A stretch of DNA of 5,908 bases from Acidobacteriaceae bacterium (lineage in GTDB: Bacteria; Acidobacteriota; Terriglobia; Terriglobales; Acidobacteriaceae): contig JASHTU010000034.1 in assembly GCA_030040395.1 (NCBI GenBank), positions 1-5,908 of the forward strand, read 5' to 3'. Below are positions 1-4,804 of this stretch, one piece after another. Under the pieces are notes generated by a model. It had not been told where the DNA came from. It saw only the letters and a program-made list of their open reading frames with translations, and searched no databases. The position numbers were made by a program, and so were the translations under genes. Each line of letters starts with the position of its first letter. Positions within the stretch are counted from its first letter, which is position 1.

Positions 1-1227
1 GCGTTCGATCTCGGCGACGTCACCAAGGTCCCGTTCAGCGACGACATCACCGCGCAGAGCCGGCTGCTGATGCGGCGCAATGTGCGCAACCGCGTGGCCG
101 CCCTGGCGCCGTTTCTTACCTTCGATAACGACCCGTATATCGTGGTGGGCGACAACGGCCGCCTGTATTGGATCATGGACGCATTCACCTCGTCCGACAC
201 CTATCCCTACTCGGCGCACGCGAGCCTGGGCGACCAGGAATTGAACTACATGCGCAACAGCGTGAAGGCGGTGATTGACGCCTACGACGGAACCACGACG
301 TTTTATGTCTTCGATAGCGCGGATCCGATCATCGGAGCATGGCGGGACATCTTTCCGGGATTGTTCCGCGACGCCTCCACCATGCCCGCGTGGCTGCGCA
401 AACACGTGCGCTACCCCGAGTTGCTGCTTAGCCTGCAGGCCCAGGTCTACGGTCTTTATCACATGACCGACCCCGAGGTCTTCTATAACCGCGAAGACCA
501 GTGGACCGTGGCCACCGAAACCAGCCTGGGCGAAGGCGGCGAGCAAACCGCACAATTCATGCCCCCGAATTTTGTGCTCATGTCCATCCCCGGCGAATCG
601 AGCGGCCTGGAGTTTGCGGAAATCCTGCCCTTTACTCCCATCAACCGCAATAACATGATCGGCTGGGTTGCGGCGCGCAGTGACGGCGCGCATTACGGCA
701 CGGCCGTGGTCTTCGATTTTCCCAAGACGCGGCTGGTGGATGGCCCGCAGCAAATTGAGGCGCGTATCGACCAGAACGCGCAGCTCTCAGGCCAATTAAC
801 GCTGTGGAACCAGCAGGGCTCTCACGTGCGACGCGGCAACTTGCTGGTGATTCCATGCGGCCACGCCCTTTTATACGCGGAGCCCATTTATTTGCAGGCG
901 GAGCGCAGCCCCATGCCGGAGTTGCGGCTGGTGGTGCTGGCGCTGCAGGACCGTCTCGCTTATGGGCCGAACTTCGACACCGCCGCTTCTGCGCTCTTCG
1001 GTTCGGGAGCCTCGTCGTTGACGGCGGAGGCGCCGCAAGCCGCGCCGGCTTCCGCTCCGTCCGCAGCGGCGCAACCTGCAGCCGATTTGAACGCGCTCAT
1101 CACCCAGGCAGGGCGGGACTTCTCCGATTACCAGCGCCTGACTTCGGAGGGCAAGCTGGCCGAAGCCGGCCAAAAGCTCGACGACCTCAAGCGCGTGCTG
1201 GGCGAGTTGAACGCGAAGGCCAGGTAG
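1..1227 (+). CDS. UPF0182 (COG1615) family membrane protein, C-terminal part
   Basis: The reading frame is open from the first base and ends at TAG 1225-1227, so 408 residues are visible and the N-terminus lies outside the window. UPF0182 proteins have an N-terminal block of membrane helices and a large extracytoplasmic domain; their function is not established. Family-like stretches, in visible-residue numbering: NYMRNSVKAVIDAYDGTTTF (about 82-101), the RYPELLLSLQAQVYGLYHMT block followed by DPEVFYNREDQW (about 137-167), MIGWVAARSDG (about 219-229) and QDRLAYGPNFDTAASALFG (about 316-334). An Ala/Pro-rich low-complexity linker (about 335-361) then leads to a charged helical tail with SDYQRLTSEGKLAEAGQKLDDL, as is usual at the C-terminus of this family. 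No membrane helix lies in the visible part, consistent with the soluble domain. The first methionine after the edge (position 70) is internal, not the start. The next gene begins 83 bp downstream. Confidence 0.93.
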   Translation, partial: AFDLGDVTKVPFSDDITAQSRLLMRRNVRNRVAALAPFLTFDNDPYIVVGDNGRLYWIMDAFTSSDTYPYSAHASLGDQELNYMRNSVKAVIDAYDGTTTFYVFDSADPIIGAWRDIFPGLFRDASTMPAWLRKHVRYPELLLSLQAQVYGLYHMTDPEVFYNREDQWTVATETSLGEGGEQTAQFMPPNFVLMSIPGESSGLEFAEILPFTPINRNNMIGWVAARSDGAHYGTAVVFDFPKTRLVDGPQQIEARIDQNAQLSGQLTLWNQQGSHVRRGNLLVIPCGHALLYAEPIYLQAERSPMPELRLVVLALQDRLAYGPNFDTAASALFGSGASSLTAEAPQAAPASAPSAAAQPAADLNALITQAGRDFSDYQRLTSEGKLAEAGQKLDDLKRVLGELNAKAR

Positions 1228-1295
1228 CAAGCCGCGCGGCGCCTTCAATTCGCGGTCCCGATCGGCTTGGCGCGAGCATGATCCGGCTTGCGCGC

Positions 1296-1301
1296 TATCC
1301 T
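1296..1301 (+). promoter_or_regulatory. Possible -10 box (TATCCT) for the LOG gene
   Basis: TATCCT lies 9 bp before the ATG at 1311 and matches TATAAT at 4 of 6 positions. No Shine-Dalgarno precedes that ATG. If the box is real, transcription would start about 2 to 4 nt before the start codon and give a nearly leaderless mRNA. I find no good -35 at 16-18 bp. TATCAT precedes the oxidoreductase gene in a similar position, which is the main reason to record it. Confidence 0.35.
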
Positions 1302-1310
1302 GAAACCACC

Positions 1311-1886
1311 ATGACCACAATCCAAGTCGATGGCCTGCGCCGCGTCGGCGTTTTTTGCGGCTCTTCTTATGGATCTCAGCCTGAGTTTCGCGACGAGGCC
1401 ATCGCGCTCGGTAAAGCCATTGCGGCGGCGGGGCTGGGATTGGTTTATGGCGGGGCCAGCCGCGGCTTGATGGGCGCATTGGCCGATGCGGCGCTCGCGC
1501 GTGGGGCCGAAGTCATCGGCGTGCTGCCCCAGGTGCTGGAGGAGCGCGAAATTGCGCACACCGGTCTTACCTCGCTCGAGATCGTCGCCACCATGCACGA
1601 GCGCAAAGCCCGCATTCATCAGCTCTCTTGCGCGCTCATCGCCCTGCCCGGCGGCCACGGCACGCTCGACGAACTCATGGAAGCGGTTACCTGGGCGCAG
1701 ATCGGGCTGCACCATAAGCCCTGCATCCTGGTCAACACCCTGGGCTACTGGAATGGGCTGCTTGCATTTCTCGACTCCGCGGTAACTGCGGGGTTCGTGC
1801 GGCCCGACGACCGCGCTCTGCTGCGCGTGGCCGCCGACGCCGCAGAAGCGCTTGAACTTGCCGCCGCCTTCGCCTGCACAGATTAG
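1311..1886 (+). CDS. LOG family protein (TIGR00730), probable nucleoside 5'-monophosphate phosphoribohydrolase
   Basis: This is a 191-aa Rossmann-fold protein of the LOG (lysine-decarboxylase-like) family. Characterised members hydrolyse cytokinin riboside 5'-monophosphates or AMP/IMP to free base and ribose 5-phosphate, in the cytoplasm and as dimers or larger oligomers. Visible features: RVGVFCGSS at about 11-19 (first strand and loop), GLVYGGASRGLMGALADAAL at 43-62, MHERKA at 95-100 carrying the conserved Arg98, and PGGHGTLDE at 113-121 carrying the conserved Glu121. Length is typical of the family. I chose ATG 1311 because the family fold begins just after it. The frame stays open upstream, with another ATG at 1278, but that part reads like a shadow of UPF0182 and carries no family sequence. 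There is no Shine-Dalgarno. The TAG stop coincides with the left end of the inverted-repeat element at 1884, so the last few residues could differ from relatives. The bacterial substrate cannot be told from sequence; older databases call such proteins lysine decarboxylases, which is misleading. Confidence 0.92.
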   Translation: MTTIQVDGLRRVGVFCGSSYGSQPEFRDEAIALGKAIAAAGLGLVYGGASRGLMGALADAALARGAEVIGVLPQVLEEREIAHTGLTSLEIVATMHERKARIHQLSCALIALPGGHGTLDELMEAVTWAQIGLHHKPCILVNTLGYWNGLLAFLDSAVTAGFVRPDDRALLRVAADAAEALELAAAFACTD

Positions 1887-1924
1887 AGCCTGTTATTGAC
1901 TTTCCCGTGCGCAGCGTTGCGAGC

Positions 1925-2007
1925 GAAAATTGGGCCAGACGCGGCGGAGGCCGAAGGCTTTGGCGGTTCCAAGGTCGAGGCCGACAACAAAGTATGGCCC
2001 AATTTTC
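1925..2007. repeat. Perfect 13-bp inverted repeat inside the element (first motif pair)
   Basis: GAAAATTGGGCCA at 1925-1937 is exactly reversed and complemented as TGGCCCAATTTTC at 1995-2007, with 57 bp between. As RNA it could form a 13-bp stem. It is nested inside the terminal repeats at 1884-1924 and 2158-2198, directly next to the left one. Confidence 0.75.
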
Positions 2008-2028
2008 TCCGCAACCCTTCGGGCTGGG

Positions 2029-2159
2029 GCCAATTTTCCCGATTTCGTTGTCGCTCGTCGCTAGCAGACACCCGGTATCCACCCCACGGACGAAAAGCGC
2101 ATCCGCGGGGGCCCCGGGGTATGCGTCCCTCCTCGCTCCTAGAACTCGAGAAAATTGGC
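2029..2159. repeat. 10-bp inverted repeat inside the element (second motif pair)
   Basis: GCCAATTTTC at 2029-2038 is the exact reverse complement of GAAAATTGGC at 2150-2159. With the pair at 1925-2007 this gives four copies of an AAAATTGG core in the order forward, reverse, reverse, forward, so the core arrangement is roughly mirror-symmetric about the middle of the element. Between the arms lies a very GC-rich patch around 2098-2125, where CGCAT and ATGCG flank a GGGGCCCC palindrome. Confidence 0.65.
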
Positions 2160-2252
2160 TCCCAGCGCCGCACGCGCGAAAGTTAATAACAGGCTCTAGA
2201 TTTCTGACCGCTTGCTGTCGCACCAGTCTCGGGCGTCCCAGGACCGCCGTCT

Positions 2253-2276
2253 CCGCGGACAGATCTTGGTCCGTGG
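2253..2276. repeat. Small inverted repeat between the MITE-like element and the oxidoreductase
   Basis: CCGCGGAC at 2253-2260 pairs with GTCCGTGG at 2269-2276 across an 8-nt loop, with one G-U wobble. No T-run follows, so it is not a standard intrinsic terminator. It could be chance in GC-rich DNA. Confidence 0.35.
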
Positions 2277-2302
2277 GTGGAGGTCCCGCGTTTCGGGGAT
2301 CT

Positions 2303-2340
2303 GGAGACCACCATCTTAATAAATGGGGAGCCTGGTCTCC
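2303..2340. repeat. Perfect 8-bp inverted repeat upstream of the oxidoreductase gene
   Basis: GGAGACCA at 2303-2310 is exactly complementary to TGGTCTCC at 2333-2340, separated by 22 bp that include the AT-rich TTAATAAAT. The right arm ends 12 bp before the TATCAT box and covers the region where a -35 element would sit. It could be an operator with two half-sites, or a hairpin if transcription starts further upstream. It could also be chance. Confidence 0.4.
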
Positions 2341-2352
2341 GCCTCAACCCTG

Positions 2353-2358
2353 TATCAT
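2353..2358 (+). promoter_or_regulatory. Possible -10 box (TATCAT) giving a leaderless oxidoreductase mRNA
   Basis: TATCAT matches TATAAT at 5 of 6 positions and ends 6 bp before the ATG at 2365. The usual distance from -10 to transcription start would place the first transcribed base on or next to the A of ATG, giving a leaderless transcript. This agrees with the absence of a Shine-Dalgarno before that ATG. No convincing -35 is visible. Confidence 0.45.
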
Positions 2359-2364
2359 GCCACT

Positions 2365-3375
2365 ATGCCGGAGAAGCTTCGTTTTGGAATTCTTTCCACC
2401 GCCAACATCGGAATCAAAAAAGTCATTCCCGCCATGCAGCATGGCGAACGCACCACGGTGACCGCCATCGCTTCGCGCGATCTGGCCAAGGCGCGCGAAG
2501 CGGCAGCCGCGCTCGGCATTCCCAAGGCCTACGGCTCCTATGAAGAGCTGCTCACCGACCCGGAGATCGACGCGATTTACAATCCGCTGCCCAATCAGCT
2601 TCACGCGCCGTGGACGGCGAAGGCTGCGGCGGCCGGCAAGCACGTGCTGTGCGAAAAGCCCTTGACCATGACGGTGGCGGAAGCGAAGACCTTGCTCGAG
2701 GTGCGGGCTCGCACCGGAGTCAAAATTTGCGAAGCCTTCATGATTCGAAGTTTTCACCAATGGCTGCGCCTGCGCGCGCTGCTCGACGCGGGAACCATCG
2801 GTGACTTGCTCGCAGTCACCGGCGTCTTCAGTTACTTCAACGTGAATCCGCAAAATATCCGCAATCGCGTGGAGACCGGCGGAGGCGGTGTTTACGATAT
2901 CGGCTGCTATTTGATTCACGCCTCGCGCTACGCCTTCGGCCACGAGCCGCAGCGCGTAGTTGCGCTCCTGGAGCGCGATCCCAAGTTAGGCACGGACCGG
3001 CTAGCTTCGGCGCTGCTCGATTTTGCCGGCGGCCACGCCACTTTTATCTGCAGCACGCAGATGATTCCCTACCAGAAAGTGAATTTTCTCGGCTCGCGCG
3101 GGCGCATCGAAATCGAGATTCCCTTCAATGCGCCTCCTGATCGCCCCACGCGCTTGTTGATCGACGCAACCGGCGACCTCAGCGGCAGCGGCATTCGCGA
3201 AGAGACGTTTCCCACCGGCGATCAGTACACATTGCAGGGCGACGCCTTCGCCAAGGCGGCGCAGCAAGACGTCGAGGTTCCCGTTCCGCTTGAAGACTCG
3301 ATCGGCAACATGGCCGTCATCGAAGCCATCTTCCGCTCTGCCGAGTCGGGCGGATGGGAAACACCGCGGCGCTAA
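2365..3375 (+). CDS. Gfo/Idh/MocA family oxidoreductase, probable NAD(P)-dependent sugar dehydrogenase
   Basis: The 336-aa protein has the two-domain layout of this family. An N-terminal NAD(P)-binding Rossmann fold opens with LRFGILSTANIGIKKVIPAM (5-24) and continues with DAIYNPLPNQLH (69-80). The CEKP motif with Lys98 is at 96-99. The C-terminal alpha/beta substrate domain contains GGGGVYDIGCYLIHASRYAFG (172-192), in which Asp178 and Tyr182 correspond to the conserved active-site motif. There is no signal peptide, so it is likely cytoplasmic, unlike the exported Zymomonas glucose-fructose oxidoreductase. The STANIG start and NPLPNQLH resemble the D-xylose 1-dehydrogenase/glucose-fructose oxidoreductase branch, but the substrate is not determined. 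ATG 2365 puts the Rossmann strand at the usual distance from the start. An in-frame ATG at 2323 would add 14 unlikely residues and start inside the hairpin at 2303-2340. It stands alone between the MITE-like element and a convergent gene. Confidence 0.93.
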   Translation: MPEKLRFGILSTANIGIKKVIPAMQHGERTTVTAIASRDLAKAREAAAALGIPKAYGSYEELLTDPEIDAIYNPLPNQLHAPWTAKAAAAGKHVLCEKPLTMTVAEAKTLLEVRARTGVKICEAFMIRSFHQWLRLRALLDAGTIGDLLAVTGVFSYFNVNPQNIRNRVETGGGGVYDIGCYLIHASRYAFGHEPQRVVALLERDPKLGTDRLASALLDFAGGHATFICSTQMIPYQKVNFLGSRGRIEIEIPFNAPPDRPTRLLIDATGDLSGSGIREETFPTGDQYTLQGDAFAKAAQQDVEVPVPLEDSIGNMAVIEAIFRSAESGGWETPRR

Positions 3376-3435
3376 CTAAGACCGTTCTCTGACTTTCGGT
3401 TTTCGGCTTTCGTTTTTTCGATGCAACTTATCCCG
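3376..3435. other. Short T-rich space between convergent genes
   Basis: The oxidoreductase and the small basic-protein gene end facing each other, 60 bp apart. The space holds a run of imperfect TTTCGG / TTTTCGG / CTTTCG units ending in TTTTTT around 3413-3418. I see no stem-loop before the T-run, so it is not a classic intrinsic terminator, although termination is expected here. Confidence 0.35.
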
Positions 3436-3702
3436 CTACTTTGCCGCTGCGGCCTTGCGCTGGGCTTCCCAGCGGCGCCTTACCGCTTCCGCAATGCGCT
3501 TGCGTCCTTCCGGGGTCAGCTTCCTCTTCCTTACTCTCTTTGCCGGTTTGGACGCGATCGATTTCACTGTAGCTATCGCTCTCTTGCGTCTGTCCGCCCT
3601 CTTTTTGGGCGCAGCCGCGGAGTTGCCGCTCAGCAGCGCGCGCGCCTGTTGTAACATTGCGATCTCACGATCGACTGAAGCTAAGATCTCGGATACTCCC
3701 AT
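3436..3702 (-). CDS. Small lysine/arginine-rich conserved hypothetical protein, possibly nucleic-acid binding
   Basis: This is an 88-aa, strongly basic protein in three parts. Residues 1-25 (MGVSEILASVDREIAMLQQA and following) look like an amphipathic, perhaps coiled-coil, helix. Residues 33-62 are a Lys/Arg/Ala-rich linker. Residues 62-85 carry LTPEGRKRIAEAVRRRWEAQ, a short motif I recognise from many small acidobacterial proteins of unknown function; it resembles the modular DNA-binding segments of the NUMOD type. Binding to DNA or RNA is inferred from charge and this motif only. The ATG at 3700-3702 is well supported by AGGAGGT with a 3-nt gap and by a good promoter upstream. The gene is transcribed alone, convergent with the oxidoreductase. 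The protein has no signal peptide or membrane segment and no cysteine. Confidence 0.82.
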   Translation of the reverse strand: MGVSEILASVDREIAMLQQARALLSGNSAAAPKKRADRRKRAIATVKSIASKPAKRVRKRKLTPEGRKRIAEAVRRRWEAQRKAAAAK

Positions 3703-3705
3703 AAA

Positions 3706-3712
3706 ACCTCCT
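3706..3712 (-). promoter_or_regulatory. Strong Shine-Dalgarno AGGAGGT for the small basic protein
   Basis: On the minus strand AGGAGGT lies 3 nt before the ATG at 3702. It is a near-full anti-16S match that fixes the start. Its strength contrasts with the LOG and oxidoreductase genes, which have none. Confidence 0.8.
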
Positions 3713-3750
3713 ACGGTCTCTGCAAGTGCTCGGTTGCCGCAAAGCCAGGG

Positions 3751-3779
3751 CTTATATTGGTTGCCACTCCATTGCTCAA
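3751..3779 (-). promoter_or_regulatory. Sigma-70-type promoter for the small basic protein
   Basis: On the minus strand a -35 TTGAGC (3774-3779, 4 of 6) and a -10 TATAAG (3751-3756, 5 of 6) are separated by exactly 17 bp. The predicted transcription start near 3744 gives a 5' UTR of about 40 nt with the Shine-Dalgarno in it. The -10 is flanked by a direct repeat of GGTTGCC on the plus strand (3732-3738 and 3759-3765), which could be regulator half-sites. Confidence 0.6.
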
Positions 3780-4078
3780 CCTAGAAGAGGTTCAACCCCG
3801 GACGCCAAGCGGAAAACGCCATCGGGAATGTCTCCGCAGGCTCTGAGTTATCGCACTGCAAGGCCCGCGGCTTTCTCACTCCAGATACAATAACCTCTAA
3901 TCGGTGAACTCTGCAAACGGAATTTCCTCATGCGACGAAGAAAGACAACCTAGTTTGCGCATCGGGCAACGCAACCCTTCAGGTAGAACTGCATGCAATC
4001 GCGCTGCACTGGATGTTATTTCCGTTCCTTCGATGGTGCGCGCCTTAACTTCCTTGATTGATGGAATGCGCGAATGGA

Positions 4079-4101
4079 GCCGCAATCAGCGCGGCCTTTT
4101 T
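4079..4101 (+). terminator. Weak candidate Rho-independent terminator
   Basis: GCCGC (4079-4083) pairs with GCGGC (4091-4095) around the 7-nt loop AATCAGC, followed by CTTTTT. The stem is all G-C but only 5 bp long. On the plus strand it would end a transcript from the region before 4079, where I see no gene; this leaves an untranslated RNA or chance. Confidence 0.3.
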
Positions 4102-4269
4102 GTCGCCCACCGCTGCGTTTCTCCACCATCGTGGCCGCTGCGCAGAGCGGGGCGCGGCGTGGCGACTTATTCGAACGCGGAAGCAACCTGCATTCCTGTC
4201 TAAGCAGAGAATCCTTGGGTCGCGTCGACTTGCGATTCCGGCTTCGAGTGACGCGGCGGCCAGCCGCGC

Positions 4270-4295
4270 TATAAGATTCGCATATAAGATATGCG
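4270..4295. promoter_or_regulatory. Duplicated TATAAGAT boxes with a 17-bp dyad
   Basis: TATAAGAT occurs at 4270-4277 and again at 4283-4290, 13 bp apart. The second copy lies in the perfect dyad CGCATATAAGATATGCG (7-bp arms, 3-bp centre, 4279-4295). Each copy contains a TATAAG -10-like hexamer on the plus strand, and the dyad is operator-like. It lies about 20 bp before the GTG at 4317. No matching -35 was found at normal spacing for either copy. Confidence 0.4.
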
Positions 4296-4316
4296 CCCGC
4301 TCTTCGATTCACTTCC

Positions 4317-4664
4317 GTGAACCCGCGCGCCAAACCTCGCGCCTCCACGCCGTCTCTGCGCCGCCGGCGATCGAAACCTTCTTCGGTTTCCGCAGCCAAC
4401 CGCACCCGATGGATTACGCGCATGCTCCTTGCTGTCGTGGTGACTCTCGCCATCTTTGTAATTCTCTTGCGCCTGGCGGAATTCGCCGGCCATCGTGGAA
4501 GGCGTCTAAGGCATCCCCACCATCCCGCTTCCATGCTGGTTCCCTTGCCGTTTCCCGGAGCCCCGACGGCCATCCGCGGACCTCTGACCCGCCACGCCCG
4601 GCCGCAAAAAGGTTGCCTGCTCGCATCCGAATCACCGCCTGGCTGCCTTCTGGCAAATCTCTGA
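4317..4664 (+). CDS. Doubtful one-helix membrane protein
   Basis: This GTG-started frame of 115 codons has an Arg/Lys/Ser-rich N-terminus (1-35), then one clear hydrophobic helix around RMLLAVVVTLAIFVILLRLA (residues 35-54). After it comes a Pro/Arg/His-rich tail that looks more like read-through than a folded domain. The basic side before the helix suits an inside N-terminus. There is no Shine-Dalgarno before the GTG, although promoter-like boxes lie at 4270-4290. Other frames on both strands are also open here, as is common in GC-rich DNA. It could be a real small membrane protein, the truncated head of a former anchor-domain protein, or chance. I do not recognise a family. Confidence 0.27.
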   Translation: MNPRAKPRASTPSLRRRRSKPSSVSAANRTRWITRMLLAVVVTLAIFVILLRLAEFAGHRGRRLRHPHHPASMLVPLPFPGAPTAIRGPLTRHARPQKGCLLASESPPGCLLANL

Positions 4665-4792
4665 ACGGCGTTCGCATCACACTTTAGTGGCCGAGGCCAG
4701 GTGATGATCTGCGGCGACTTCGATCCCCACACCGGCGCTGACCGGGTTTCTCTGTTCACTTCACGCCGAAGGCGCTGCCAGCCACGACCGCT

Positions 4793-4798
4793 GGAGGT
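4793..4798 (+). promoter_or_regulatory. Shine-Dalgarno GGAGGT deciding a GTG start
   Basis: GGAGGT ends 6 nt before GTG 4805, at ideal spacing, and selects this GTG over the later ATG at 4823. The frame has an upstream stop (TGA 4739-4741) and no other good start between. Confidence 0.75.
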
Positions 4799-4804
4799 GC
4801 GGTA

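Larger units (their letters stand above)
1884..2198. mobile_element. MITE-like 315-bp element with 41-bp terminal inverted repeats
   Basis: The left end (1884-1924) begins TAGAGCCTGTTATTGACTTTC. The reverse complement of the right end (2158-2198) begins TAGAGCCTGTTATTAACTTTC. By hand alignment the two 41-bp ends match at 34 positions without gaps, with 20 of 21 in the outermost half. The outermost TA is self-complementary, so it may be a duplicated TA target with true ends GAGCC...GGCTC; this would suit a Tc1/mariner-IS630-type mechanism. The ends also recall IS5-group termini that begin GAGCCTG, but this is from memory. The interior is about 230 bp and holds four AAAATTGG-type motifs in alternating orientation. 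Both strands carry a 96-codon ORF across it, neither with recognisable domains, so I treat it as non-coding and non-autonomous. It fills most of the gap between the LOG and oxidoreductase genes and could fold into a long hairpin in the LOG 3' UTR. No transposase is in the window. Confidence 0.72.
3785..4316. other. Long region with no convincing gene
   Basis: The open frames here (for example 3904-4203 on plus and 3897-4085 on minus) start at GTG or TTG, lack Shine-Dalgarno sites, show no recognisable motif and overlap each other. A TACAAT box at 3886-3891 stands alone without a -35. The stretch up to about 4080 looks more AT-rich than the flanking genes, as expected for intergenic or decayed DNA. 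I could not find tRNA arms. It may hold an unannotated small RNA, a decayed gene or a long regulatory region. The hairpin at 4079-4101 and the dyad at 4279-4295 are the only structures I can point to. Confidence 0.5.

Noticed and set aside
804..1310. N-terminal extension of the LOG gene upstream of ATG 1311
   Set aside because: The frame is open but overlaps UPF0182 out of frame and carries no family sequence; the LOG fold begins just after 1311 and the resulting 191 aa is the usual length.
871..1479. 202-codon minus-strand frame
   Set aside because: Spans the ends of two well-identified plus-strand genes (UPF0182 and LOG) and reads as Arg-rich shadow sequence.
1883..2186. 96-codon frames on both strands inside the 315-bp element
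   Set aside because: They mirror each other across an inverted-repeat element, contain no domain and lack start signals; absence of stops is expected in GC-rich symmetric DNA.
2323..2364. Earlier ATG for the oxidoreductase
   Set aside because: Adds 14 residues unlike the family, has no Shine-Dalgarno, and lies within the inverted repeat at 2303-2340; ATG 2365 gives the standard start before the Rossmann strand.
2344..2943. 199-codon minus-strand frame opposite the oxidoreductase
   Set aside because: Shadow of a gene with clear Rossmann and CEKP motifs on the plus strand.
3455..3784. 109-codon plus-strand frame over the small basic protein and its promoter
   Set aside because: Antisense to a gene with strong promoter and Shine-Dalgarno; hydrophobic stretches result from reading Lys/Arg-rich codons backwards.
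3785..3805. GGTTCAACCCC, resembling a tRNA T-arm
   Set aside because: The flanking bases do not form the 5-bp T-stem and no anticodon or acceptor arm is found on either side.
3897..4085. 62-codon minus-strand frame starting at TTG
   Set aside because: No Shine-Dalgarno, no recognised family, weak start codon and overlap with an equally unsupported plus-strand frame.
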